Assembly: GCA_044226365.1 (NCBI GenBank)
Contig: JBGAHE010000028.1
Span: 3,920-67,919, forward strand
Direction of reading: 5' to 3'
DNA length: 64,000 bases
Source: JALHNI01 sp044226365
GTDB lineage: Bacteria; Acidobacteriota; Terriglobia; Bryobacterales; Bryobacteraceae
The notes beneath the pieces were generated by a model. The model worked only from the letters and a program-made list of their open reading frames with translations, searched no databases and was not told where the DNA came from. This document shows positions 51,648 through 60,373 of the stretch, piece after piece; position 1 is the stretch's first letter, and every line of letters begins with the position of its first letter. The position numbers were made by a program, and so were the translations under genes.

Positions 51648-54554
51648 TTACTGCTGACGCTGCACGGTGACGACGATCGGGTCGCTTGCCTGCGCCGTAG
51701 CCAGCGAACGAATCTGCACCACGTTCGTCCCGGCGCGCACCGTCTCCGGAATCTGCGCCGCAATCTGATTCGGCCCCGTGGTGATCAGCGGCAAGGCCAC
51801 GTCGTTGAACACCACGCAGCTTCCGCCCAGCACCGTCGGCAGCGGCACTTGCTCGGCCTTGGCCGCCGCACCCAAATTCGCGCCGGAAATCGTGATGAAG
51901 CTGCCGGGGCGAATGTTCGTCGTGCCGTCGGTCGCGTTCACGATCGAGCGCACCCCGTTCGGTAACCGCGGCTGCGTCGCCCCCGACGTCTGCACCAGCG
52001 GAGTCACCGTCAGCCCCGAAATGTTGATCGAATAGGCCGTCGACCCCGTCGAATCCACCACTAACTGCCGCGACGGCACGTTGGCCCGCTGCGTCGCAAA
52101 TACGCTCACCTGCGGATTCTCCGGCAGCACTCCGGCCACCGTCTCGGACTGGGTCCGGATGTCCACCACCTCCAGCACCGTCCGCGGATCGTCCCGCGTC
52201 GTCGCTGTGATGTTCTGCCGCACCGGCGTGCTCGCCCGGATAAACGTCGTCTCCGACAGCGGGAACACCGCCGCAATATTCCGCTGACCCGCCGAAACCA
52301 CGGTCTGCGTCGGCGGCTGACCCGGCTGCGTCGGCGCCGTCGTCTGCGTCACCCCCGGCCGCTCCGCGCCGCCAATCGGCGTCAGCGACGGGCTCAGAAT
52401 TTGTCCGCCGGCCAGGTAGTAGGAAGAGTTCGACGCCGCGGCCAGCGGCCCGAAGTAGGAGAGCGGCGGCTGCGTGTTGTAGATCGTCCGCGTCGAAGTG
52501 AAGTTATCGATCAGCCCGTCGTAGAGATAGCCGATGCCCGTGCCGCCCAGCACAATCAGTTGCCGTCCGTCGGGCGACGCCGCCATGTACTGCGGAGCCG
52601 GAATCGTCGCCGGCGTCACCGAGTTCGCCTGCCGCGGCACGGCGTCCGAACCGGTCACGCGCCAGAATCCGCCATTCGACATGATGAACTGCAGCCCCGA
52701 AATCGACATCGCCAGGGCCACCGGCCGGATCACCGTCTGATTGCCCGCCCGCGGAATCGCCGGGAAAATCACGGACTCCACCACCCGGCTCGAATCGAGG
52801 TCGATAATCTGAATCGACTCGCCACCCGTGTTGCCCACATACAACTGCGCCCCGTCGAGCGACATCGCCATCATGTGCGGCAATTGCCCCACTTCGATCG
52901 GCGCCAGGAACTTCTGATTGCGCGTATCGAACACCTCGATCCGGTTGTAGCCGGAATTCGAGAGATACAGCTTCCCGCGCGCCTCATCCAGCACCATGTC
53001 GTACAGACCCTCGGTCGTGCTGTTCGGCGATTGCGGCACCGGATACACCACGCCCCGCTGATCGGAGTTCCGGAAGTTCATGTACACGCGAATCGTGTTC
53101 GGCACGTTCACCGCCTGCAGCGACGAAAGAATCACGTTCACCGGACTGCCCGTATTGCTCGCCGTTCCCGTGTACAGATTCGTGCCCGCCTGCCGCACCA
53201 CGCCCGCGCGCCCCGGCTCCATGATGAAGGTGATATCGGCCGGCGCTACGCCCGTCGACACCTGCGTCACCAGCGCCGCGCCCGTGTTCGGCACGCTGAA
53301 GGTCAGCTTGCCCTTGCCCAGGTTCGCGATGCGCACCGCCGCCTTGGACACGCCTTTGTTGCACTCATCGATCGCCAGAAATACCTGCGTCGTCTCCGGC
53401 TGCAGAATCGGATAGTCGAACAACGTCGCAATCGGAATCCGCGTCAGGCCCGATTCGGAAATGGCAAAGATCTCCGCGCCGTCGCTGGTGATCACCATGC
53501 GCCCCGTCACCGATTCGGGCAGCTTAATTCCCAGGCTCGTCCCCAGGTTCCGCGCATTCGCAACCAGCAGCGTCGCCGCCGTCGTCCGCTGGCCGGTGGT
53601 CGCGTTGTTGAACGCGCCAAACACCGTCGCGCCGTCGCCTGAGAACGAACTGCCGCCGTAGTTCGCCTGCGCATTGAAGTTGTTGTTCGGATTTACAGGC
53701 AACTGAAACGGCAGATTCGCCGTCGTCGATTGCGCAATCACATTCAGATTGGCCGTGTCATACAGCGTCGACCCCGCCATGAAATAAGCCCCGTCCGGCG
53801 AAATCGAAAGCACCGTCGATTGGCCGGTCACCGTGCGGTTGCGCAGCACCGTCGCCGACGCCACTTCGTAAACGAACAACGTCGTCGAAGCCGTATTCGC
53901 CGTCTGGTTGATCGCCACCATGCCGACGATGAAGTTCCCGTCCGGCGTCGTGATCAGTCGTCCCGGAAACGGCGTCGCCGGGCGTCCCACAAAAACTGCG
54001 GGCAGCGGATTCGGCGTCGTGATCGTCGGCGGCGAAGGCACCGACGAAATCTGCAGCCCGTTCTCCTGCCGCGGATCATACAGCAGCAGCGTGCTGGTGG
54101 CGTTGTTGGTTCCCGTGCCCTGCGTCGTGATCAGCACGCGCCCGTCGGAACCCACCGCCACGCCTTCGGGCCGCGCCGGCAAACTCACAATGCCCATGAC
54201 GCGATCCGTACCCAGTTCGATCTGCGTCAGCGACGAACTCGAAACGTTGGCGACATACAAATAGGCGTTGTCGCGCGACATCGCCGCGGAGTTCGGAAAC
54301 GTCCCCACCGGAATGTTCCCCGTGATCCGTCCCTGCCGGTAATCGTAGATATCGATCCGGTTGGCGTTGGCGTTGACGAGATAGAGACGGCCCCGTAATT
54401 CGTCAATCACAATGTCGCGCGGCTCTCCCCCCAGGTTCACCACGGTGCCGAACGTGGCCCCCGTGTTCACCGTTTGCGCCATAGCCAAGGCCGCTACAAA
54501 ACTTAACGCAAAGCCCGTTTTCATTGCGTGCCAGAAGCAGGTGCGAAATTGCAT
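51648..54554 (-). CDS. Exported YVTN-type beta-propeller protein
   Basis: 968 residues from ATG 54554 (CGGAA upstream); ATG 54524 (MKTGFALSFVAALAMAQ) is an alternative with a shorter leader. Repeated propeller blades of YVTN type occur twice: near the start ('GEPRDIVIDELRGRLYLVNANANRIDIYD', 'SAAMSRDNAYLYVANVSS') and after residue 500 ('YDMVLDEARGKLYLSNSGYNRIEVFD', 'MMAMSLDGAQLYVGNTGGESIQIID'). The final 100 residues are the Solibacter-type tail ('IRPGSFITISGANLG', 'AQIPETVRAGTNVVQIRS'). A binding or surface role is likely; no catalytic motif. Confidence 0.82.
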   Translation of the reverse strand: MQFRTCFWHAMKTGFALSFVAALAMAQTVNTGATFGTVVNLGGEPRDIVIDELRGRLYLVNANANRIDIYDYRQGRITGNIPVGTFPNSAAMSRDNAYLYVANVSSSSLTQIELGTDRVMGIVSLPARPEGVAVGSDGRVLITTQGTGTNNATSTLLLYDPRQENGLQISSVPSPPTITTPNPLPAVFVGRPATPFPGRLITTPDGNFIVGMVAINQTANTASTTLFVYEVASATVLRNRTVTGQSTVLSISPDGAYFMAGSTLYDTANLNVIAQSTTANLPFQLPVNPNNNFNAQANYGGSSFSGDGATVFGAFNNATTGQRTTAATLLVANARNLGTSLGIKLPESVTGRMVITSDGAEIFAISESGLTRIPIATLFDYPILQPETTQVFLAIDECNKGVSKAAVRIANLGKGKLTFSVPNTGAALVTQVSTGVAPADITFIMEPGRAGVVRQAGTNLYTGTASNTGSPVNVILSSLQAVNVPNTIRVYMNFRNSDQRGVVYPVPQSPNSTTEGLYDMVLDEARGKLYLSNSGYNRIEVFDTRNQKFLAPIEVGQLPHMMAMSLDGAQLYVGNTGGESIQIIDLDSSRVVESVIFPAIPRAGNQTVIRPVALAMSISGLQFIMSNGGFWRVTGSDAVPRQANSVTPATIPAPQYMAASPDGRQLIVLGGTGIGYLYDGLIDNFTSTRTIYNTQPPLSYFGPLAAASNSSYYLAGGQILSPSLTPIGGAERPGVTQTTAPTQPGQPPTQTVVSAGQRNIAAVFPLSETTFIRASTPVRQNITATTRDDPRTVLEVVDIRTQSETVAGVLPENPQVSVFATQRANVPSRQLVVDSTGSTAYSINISGLTVTPLVQTSGATQPRLPNGVRSIVNATDGTTNIRPGSFITISGANLGAAAKAEQVPLPTVLGGSCVVFNDVALPLITTGPNQIAAQIPETVRAGTNVVQIRSLATAQASDPIVVTVQRQQ

Positions 54555-54682
54555 TTCCGTTGTCAACTAAGATACCCTAAACCCTAAATCAAACGCCAAG
54601 TTTCGCGTCGGGGAAGGGATAATCCGTTGGGTCGCGCAACAAATTCACATCCGGTGGGTTTCCGTTGCAGTCCCGGTGAACT

Positions 54683-55039
54683 ATGCGCCGGATCATTGTT
54701 AGGAATTTGACCAAAGCGACGACTCTGGCCGATCGGGCCGGCGTCGCCAACACCCCGGAGACTCGCAATCGCGGATTGCTGAAGCATACGTCGCTCGAAA
54801 AAGGCGACGGATTATGGATCGCGCCTACGCAAGCCGTGCACATGTTCTTTATGAAGTTCGCCCTCGACTTGGTCTACCTCGACCGCCAGAAGCGTGTCGT
54901 CAAGGTCCGGCAAAACGTCAAGCCCTGGCGCATTAGCGCGGCGCTCAAAGCCCATTCCGTACTGGAACTCCCCGTCGGTACCATCGCCGACTCGCGCACC
55001 GAACCCGGCGACCAGATGGAGTTCAGCGACGCCGCATGA
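54683..55039 (+). CDS. DUF192 family protein
   Basis: 118 residues with the DUF192 core: 'ADRAGVANTPETRNRGLLKHTSLEKGDGLW', 'AVHMFFMKFALDLVYLDRQKRVV' and 'HSVLELPVGTIADSRTEPGDQME'. Usual DUF192 proteins carry a signal peptide; this one has none. Its stop overlaps the TPR lipoprotein start (ATGA). DUF192 genes often accompany Tad pilus loci, which fits its place at the head of this cluster. Confidence 0.88.
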   Translation: MRRIIVRNLTKATTLADRAGVANTPETRNRGLLKHTSLEKGDGLWIAPTQAVHMFFMKFALDLVYLDRQKRVVKVRQNVKPWRISAALKAHSVLELPVGTIADSRTEPGDQMEFSDAA

Positions 55040-56088
55040 ACGCGCTGCTTCTTCCCGGCGTCCGCCCGCTCCTGGTGCCTCTCGCGGCGCTCCTGCTCGG
55101 CGCCTGTCACCACACCGCCGCTTCCAAGCTCTCGCCGGCCAAGACGCCCGTCGCCTCCGCGCCCACTCCGCCGGCCGTCATGAAGCGCCAGATCCTCAAT
55201 GCCGTCGACGCCGGTGACGGCGACCTCACCGTGCGCGACCTCCGCGACGCCATCGCCCGCGAACCGGACCGTCTTGACCTTCGTCTCGCTCTGGTCGACC
55301 ACTTCGCCAAAGTCGGCGAAGCCGAACTCGTCGCCGAACATCTCCGCCTGCTCCTGGAGCGCTTTCCCGCCGACGCCGACCTGGGCCTCCGCCTCGCCCG
55401 TCAACTCCGCGCCCATGGCTCCCGTCACGAGGCCTTACGAATCTTAAGGAACTTGACGGCCCGTCAGGCAGTAGACTCACCCTCGGTGTGGTCCCTCGCC
55501 GGCATTCTCCTCGATGAGCTCGACCGGCCCATGGAAGGTGAGGCCGAGCATCGTCGCGCCCTCGCCCTCGCCCAGGAGCGCCAGGAGAACATCGACATCT
55601 ACGAAAACAACCTCGGCTTCAACCTGCTTGCGCAAGGCCGCCGCGACGAAGCCGTCGCCCTGTTTCAAGCCGCGCTCGCCAAGCGTCCCCGCTCGGAAGT
55701 CGCTCGGAATAATCTCGCGACCGCGCTCGCCGCGCGCCGCGAAGGCGACATCGACAAGCCTTCCGTGCTGGCGCATTGGATGAGCGTGACCGACGCCGCC
55801 TCGGCCCACAATAATCTGGCGGCCGTCCTGATCGAGCAGGGCCGTTACGACGAAGCCCGCGGCGAACTCGAGCAAAGCCTCCAGTTGCGCTTCGACCTCC
55901 CCGAAGCCTGGAAGAATCTACAATTGTTGAGCGAACTGGATGGCAAACCGGTCAGCGTGGCCCGTCCCACGCCCCCCGCCGCGTCCCCCTCCGGTTGGCA
56001 AAAAGTTTGGCGAGGCGTGCGCAGCACCTTCGTCGCCGAAGAGCCGGTACTAAAACCGGACCGGTCGACGCGGAGCGCGTCTCGATAG
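55036..56088 (+). CDS. TPR lipoprotein, TadD-like
   Basis: 350 residues with a lipoprotein signal: a hydrophobic stretch and lipobox LLGAC with Cys at 24. At least five TPR units follow ('AEHLRLLLERFPADADLGLRLARQLRAHG'-type pairs, 'NNLGFNLLAQGRRDEAVALFQAALA', 'NNLAAVLIEQGRYDEARGELEQSLQL'). TadD lipoproteins are needed for secretin assembly in Tad systems, and the position before flp supports that role. The last 13 codons lie in the first copy of an 80-bp tandem duplication. Confidence 0.8.
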   Translation: MNALLLPGVRPLLVPLAALLLGACHHTAASKLSPAKTPVASAPTPPAVMKRQILNAVDAGDGDLTVRDLRDAIAREPDRLDLRLALVDHFAKVGEAELVAEHLRLLLERFPADADLGLRLARQLRAHGSRHEALRILRNLTARQAVDSPSVWSLAGILLDELDRPMEGEAEHRRALALAQERQENIDIYENNLGFNLLAQGRRDEAVALFQAALAKRPRSEVARNNLATALAARREGDIDKPSVLAHWMSVTDAASAHNNLAAVLIEQGRYDEARGELEQSLQLRFDLPEAWKNLQLLSELDGKPVSVARPTPPAASPSGWQKVWRGVRSTFVAEEPVLKPDRSTRSASR

Positions 56089-56206
56089 AAGATAGTGTGA
56101 CTGACAGTAGGTAAGAAGGAGCACAAGTACTAAAACCGGACCGGTCGACGCGGAGCGCGTCTCGATAGAAGATAGTGTGACTGACAGTAGGTAAGAAGGA
56201 GCACAA
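56047..56206 (+). repeat. Perfect 80-bp tandem duplication upstream of flp
   Basis: Bases 56047-56126 are repeated exactly at 56127-56206. Each unit begins GTACTAAAACC, includes a hairpin GACGCG-GAG-CGCGTC (56067-56081 in copy 1), a TAG that ends the TPR gene in copy 1, and a ribosome binding site AAGGAG (56116-56121 and 56196-56201). Only the second ribosome binding site is followed by a start codon (56208). Confidence 0.97.
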
Positions 56207-56207
56207 G

Positions 56208-56402
56208 ATGAACCGCTTGAAGCAACTGATGATGCGCCTGTGGCGCGAAGAAGAGGGCCAGGACCTCGTCGAATACGCCTTGATTGTGGCCGCCGTCGGC
56301 TTGGCGCTGATCACCACCGTGAATCAGCTCACCACCGCCGTTGTGAGCTTGTACTCAAGCATCACCCAAGGCCTCGCCTCCATCGGCGCTTCCGGTCAGT
56401 AA
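56208..56402 (+). CDS. flp: Flp/Fap-type pilin
   Basis: 64 residues, the major subunit of the Tad pilus. The prepilin peptidase site is G-Q-D-L-V-E-Y in 'EEEGQDLVEYALIV', with cleavage after Gly17 and the conserved Glu-Tyr pair. A 20-residue hydrophobic helix follows ('ALIVAAVGLALITTVNQL'), then a short Ser-rich tail. AAGGAG lies six bases before the ATG. Two hairpins in the duplicated leader may stabilise this mRNA. Confidence 0.93.
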   Translation: MNRLKQLMMRLWREEEGQDLVEYALIVAAVGLALITTVNQLTTAVVSLYSSITQGLASIGASGQ

Positions 56403-56429
56403 CGTCCCGGTACGCGGATAGCTCTCACG

Positions 56430-57986
56430 GTGGATTCCTCAGCCGCCACGCTCGACGTGCGCCCGGAGGCGCCCTTGCCAACCGACCCCGGCCGGTCCTG
56501 GGTTCGTGTCTGGCTGGCGCCGGACCTCGCCATGGTGCTGGCGGCTGGCACCCTCTTCTACGTCCTCGTCCTGTTCGGCGGCGCGCAGCAACTCTTCCGC
56601 GATTCTGACGCCGGCTGGCACATCCGCCTCGGCGAACGTCTCCTCGCCGGACAAGGCCTCCCCACTACCGATCCGTTTTCCTTCAGCCGCGCTGGCGCCC
56701 CCTGGTATGCCTGGGAATGGGCTGCGGACCTGCTCATGGGCCTCGCCCATCGCACCGCCGGCCTCGCCGGCGTCGCCTGGTTATATAGCCTCCTGATTGC
56801 CGCTTGCACCTGGCTTTGGGTTCGTCTCAATTGGGCTGCCGGCGGCAACTTCCTGCTCACCTGCGCGCTCGCTCTGCCCATGCTCTCCACCGCCAATCTC
56901 CATTGGCTCGCCCGCCCGCACATCCTCAGTTGGGTCCTGCTCCTCGCTTGCCTCCTCCATCTGGAGCGCCGCCGCGACTGGCACCTCACGCCCCTCGCTC
57001 TCGCGGGTGCCTTCCTCACTGGCGCCGTCTGGGCCAACATCCACGGCAGCTTCGTCCTCGCGATCGCCGGGGCTTGGCTGATTGCCGCGGGAACCTTCCT
57101 GCGCGGCATTGTCTGGCCGGTCGATTTCGGCGTCGCCCGCGTCCGCTGGCTCATCGCGAACTCCCTGGCGCTCTTCGCCGGCACCTTCGTCAATCCTTAT
57201 GGCTGGCAACTGCACGCCCACATCGCGCGTTACCTCACCGACACCGCGCTGCTCGCCCGCATCGGGGAGTTCCAAAGCTTCAACTTCCATGCCGACGGCG
57301 CCGGGTGGATCCTGCTCTCCGTCCTGCTCGCCGGCCTCGGCGGCGTGCTCGCCATCGGCGAACGCCGTCTCGACGTCGCCCTGCTGACGGCGTTCCTGCT
57401 GGCCGGCGCCTTGCGCTCCGCTCGTTTGCTGCCTCTTCTGGCGCTGCTCTTGTTGCCCTATGCCAACGCCATGCTCACCGCCAGCCTCTGGCGCGCCGAC
57501 GTCCGCCGTCGCGTGCGCCGCTGGCTCACCGCCGCGCTCACTTACAGCGCCAACCTTCGCCGCTTCGACGCTCGCTTCGGCGGCTACGCCTTCGTTCCCG
57601 TGCTCCTGCTGCTCGCGGCTCTGTGGCTGCCGCTTGCCCGGCCCGGTTTTCCCTCGCCCCAGTTTCCCGTCGCCGCCGCCGCGCACCTTCCCGCCGGCGG
57701 ACGCCTCCTCGCCCCGGACCTCTACGGCGGCTATCTCATCTACCGCTTCGCCGGCCAGCGCCCCGTCTTCTTCGATGGCCGCAGCGACTTCTACGGCCTC
57801 GACTTCATGCGCCACTACATCGACCTCGTCGAAGTCCGCCCCGGCTGGCAAGCCCAACTCGACCAGTGGCAGTTCACCCACGCCCTCTTGCCGAATCGCT
57901 ATTCGCTCATCCCCGCTCTCGAAGCCCGCGGCTGGCGCAAGCTCTACTCGGATCGCACCGCCACGATCCTCGAAAGGAATAACTAG
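56430..57986 (+). CDS. Polytopic membrane protein, possible GT-C-type glycosyltransferase
   Basis: 518 residues from GTG 56430, with about ten membrane helices. 'FRDSDAGWHIRLGERLLA' lies in the first outer loop after helix 1, where GT-C enzymes carry an acidic catalytic pair (D-x-D). The C-terminal soluble part is 'PAGGRLLAPDLYGGYLIYRF', 'PVFFDGRSDFYG' and 'ALLPNRYSLIPAL'. Related proteins are annotated only as membrane proteins. It sits between flp and cpaB, where Tad loci usually have the prepilin peptidase, suggesting pilin or envelope glycosylation as an inference. Confidence 0.6.
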   Translation: MDSSAATLDVRPEAPLPTDPGRSWVRVWLAPDLAMVLAAGTLFYVLVLFGGAQQLFRDSDAGWHIRLGERLLAGQGLPTTDPFSFSRAGAPWYAWEWAADLLMGLAHRTAGLAGVAWLYSLLIAACTWLWVRLNWAAGGNFLLTCALALPMLSTANLHWLARPHILSWVLLLACLLHLERRRDWHLTPLALAGAFLTGAVWANIHGSFVLAIAGAWLIAAGTFLRGIVWPVDFGVARVRWLIANSLALFAGTFVNPYGWQLHAHIARYLTDTALLARIGEFQSFNFHADGAGWILLSVLLAGLGGVLAIGERRLDVALLTAFLLAGALRSARLLPLLALLLLPYANAMLTASLWRADVRRRVRRWLTAALTYSANLRRFDARFGGYAFVPVLLLLAALWLPLARPGFPSPQFPVAAAAHLPAGGRLLAPDLYGGYLIYRFAGQRPVFFDGRSDFYGLDFMRHYIDLVEVRPGWQAQLDQWQFTHALLPNRYSLIPALEARGWRKLYSDRTATILERNN

Positions 57987-57989
57987 CGG

Positions 57990-58955
57990 ATGGACCGACA
58001 GAAACTCCTCCTGATCTTTGGCGGCTCTTGGCTCCTCGCCGGCCTGCTCGCCTGGTTTCTCTACTCCACGGCCAGCGGCGCCAAGCTCACAAAATTGAAG
58101 CCCCTCATGGCCGCCGCGCGCGACTTACCTGCCGGAACACGGTTGAAGAAGGGTGACATCAAGAAGGTCAACGTGCCGGATCGTGACTCTCCCGCCAACG
58201 TCTACCTCTCGGAGACCGAGCTCGTGAACCGCGCCCTGCTCTTCCCGATGTCGGCCAACGAAGTCTTCACCGCTGCGAAGATCGCTTCCATCGCCGGCGT
58301 CGAAGGCGTGCCCTCCATCATCCCCGCCGGCTATCGCGCCGTTTCCGTCCTGGTCTCCGATGCCTCCGGCGCCGCCGGCCTCATCCTGCCCCGTGCCAAG
58401 GTCGACGTCATCTGTTCCCGCACCGGCAGCTTGAATGAAGCCGTCTCGAACCTCATCCTGCAGGACGTCCAGGTCCTCAGCGTCGGCCGCGTCACCGAGC
58501 TTCAACTCGCCGCCCCGGACGCCAAGGCGGCTGCTCCCGTCGTCAGCAGTTCCACCGGCACACAGCGCGCCGTCACTCTCTTAGTCACGCCTGAAGATGC
58601 CTCCAAGCTCGAGATGGCCAAGAACAACGGCAAGATCTCGCTCGCCCTGCGCAATCCCAGTGACTCGGGCCGCGTCGATAACCCCACCCCCACCACCGGC
58701 GAAGTCATCGACCCGCTCATGGGCGATCGCCGCGCCAAGATCGCCCAAATGCGCGCCCGCTACGGCCCCGGCCGCCCCACGCCAGGCGTCGACCTTGACG
58801 ATAAAGCCTGGGCCCGCCTCGTCAACGGCGACGAAGCACTCCCCACTCGCGTCACCGCGCGCCCTGCCAAAAAAGAGCCCCCAGCTAAGCCCAAGCGCGT
58901 CGTGGACGTCTATCGCGGCGACAAACACGTCCAGGAGATTTTCCAACCCGAATGA
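57990..58955 (+). CDS. cpaB: Flp pilus assembly protein CpaB/RcpC
   Basis: 321 residues. One N-terminal membrane helix (residues 5-28), then an SAF domain ('AARDLPAGTRLKKGDIKKVNV', 'LLFPMSANEVFTAAKI') and the RcpC region ('GYRAVSVLVSDASGAAGLILPRAKVDV', 'VTEDASK'-like 'VTPEDASKLEMAKNNGKISLALR'). It connects the secretin to the inner machinery. The stop overlaps cpaC (ATGA). Confidence 0.92.
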   Translation: MDRQKLLLIFGGSWLLAGLLAWFLYSTASGAKLTKLKPLMAAARDLPAGTRLKKGDIKKVNVPDRDSPANVYLSETELVNRALLFPMSANEVFTAAKIASIAGVEGVPSIIPAGYRAVSVLVSDASGAAGLILPRAKVDVICSRTGSLNEAVSNLILQDVQVLSVGRVTELQLAAPDAKAAAPVVSSSTGTQRAVTLLVTPEDASKLEMAKNNGKISLALRNPSDSGRVDNPTPTTGEVIDPLMGDRRAKIAQMRARYGPGRPTPGVDLDDKAWARLVNGDEALPTRVTARPAKKEPPAKPKRVVDVYRGDKHVQEIFQPE

Positions 58956-60373
58956 CCCGCCGCGCCACCTGTCTCATCACCCTCCTCGCCCTTTCGGTGG
59001 TCGCCCAACCGGCCATCGAAAAGGAAATCACGCTCGTCCTTGGCAAGGGCGAACTGATTCAATACAAAACGGACGTCAACCGCGTCGTCATCGCCGAACC
59101 CAAAATTGCGGACGCCCTCGTCGTCTCGCCCACCGAAGTCATGGTCAACGCCAAGGGTGTCGGCCACACCACGCTCGTCGTTTGGGAGAACGATACCGCG
59201 CCCGTCAAATACAACATCAACGTCATTGCGGACCGCGCCCCCATCGATAACTTCCAGAACGAACTCGCCGCCGAAATGAAAGCCGTCGTTCCCGATGGCG
59301 GCGTCAACTTTAACGGCAACGCGGAACTCATCGTCCTCACCGGCAAAGTCACCGATGCTGATGCCTCGAAAAAGGCTGAAGCTCTCGCGGCCACGCGCAC
59401 CAAGAAGGTCATCAACCTTCTCGAAGTTCCCGCCCTTCCCGATCCCCGCCAAATTCTCCTCCAAGTGAAATTCGCCTCCGTCGATCGCGTCGGCCTCAGC
59501 GAACTCGGCTTCAACTTCTTCAGCCGCAACGACAACACGCTCGGCTCGCTGGGCACTCAGCAATTCCAGGCGCCCCGCTTCTCGCAGTTACAGTTTCAGA
59601 ACCAGGAATTCTCGAATTCCACCATCAACTTCGCTGACTTACTCAACCTCTTCGTCTTTCGGCCGGACCTGAACATCGGCGCCACCATTCGCGCCATGCA
59701 AGCCAAGAACCTCCTCCAGGTTCTCGCCGAGCCGAACCTCATCACGCTCGAAGGCAAGGAAGCGGCCTTCGTCGCCGGCGGCGAATTTCCGTTCCCCATC
59801 CTCACCGCCACCACCACCGGCGGCGCTATCTCGCCCGTCCTCACCGTGCAGTTCAAGCCCTTCGGCGTGCAGTTAAAGTTCACGCCCACCATCACCTCCA
59901 GCGGCACCATCAACCTCAAAGTCCGCCCCGAAGTCAGCGCGCTCGACTATTCGAACTCCGTCACCGTGCAAGGCGTCCTCATCCCCGCGATCTCCACGCG
60001 GCGCGCGGAAACCGAAGTCATCCTGAAAGATGGTGAGAGCTTCGCCATCGCCGGCCTCATTGATAACCGCGTGGTTCAGACCCTCTCTCGCGTGCGCGGT
60101 TTAGGCGACCTCCCCATCATCGGAAACTTATTCCGCAGCCGCTCCACCCGTAAGTCCACTGACGAGTTACTCGTCGTCGTCACGCCGCGCTTCGTTCGTC
60201 CCCTCGGCCCCGACGAACACCCCAAGCTCCCCGAAACCTCGGAAGCCTGGCTGCCCACGCTCAAGGAACAGCGCGAGGCGAAAGATCGCAAGAAAGTCAA
60301 AACCAAGCAGCCCGAGTTCGTCGGTCAACGCGGTTATGAGGAGGCGGCTCCCTCCGGCACGAAGAAGAAGTGA
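58952..60373 (+). CDS. cpaC: Tad pilus outer-membrane secretin CpaC/RcpA
   Basis: 473 residues with a signal peptide (MTRRATCLITLLALSVVAQP). An N-terminal pilus-associated domain ('ELIQYKTDVNRVVIAEPKIADALV') and a BON-like part ('LIVLTGKVTDADASKKAEAL') precede the secretin domain: 'LLQVLAEPNLITLEGKEAAFVAGGEFP', 'VQFKPFGVQLKFTP' and 'FAIAGLIDNRVVQTLSRVRGLGDLPIIGNLF'. It forms the pore for the pilus. The tail is Lys-rich. The next gene starts at an overlapping GTGA. Confidence 0.94.
   Translation: MTRRATCLITLLALSVVAQPAIEKEITLVLGKGELIQYKTDVNRVVIAEPKIADALVVSPTEVMVNAKGVGHTTLVVWENDTAPVKYNINVIADRAPIDNFQNELAAEMKAVVPDGGVNFNGNAELIVLTGKVTDADASKKAEALAATRTKKVINLLEVPALPDPRQILLQVKFASVDRVGLSELGFNFFSRNDNTLGSLGTQQFQAPRFSQLQFQNQEFSNSTINFADLLNLFVFRPDLNIGATIRAMQAKNLLQVLAEPNLITLEGKEAAFVAGGEFPFPILTATTTGGAISPVLTVQFKPFGVQLKFTPTITSSGTINLKVRPEVSALDYSNSVTVQGVLIPAISTRRAETEVILKDGESFAIAGLIDNRVVQTLSRVRGLGDLPIIGNLFRSRSTRKSTDELLVVVTPRFVRPLGPDEHPKLPETSEAWLPTLKEQREAKDRKKVKTKQPEFVGQRGYEEAAPSGTKKK

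Noticed and set aside
54572..54586. Two CCCTAAA units resembling telomere repeats
   Set aside because: Only two units, in a bacterial intergenic region; treated as chance.
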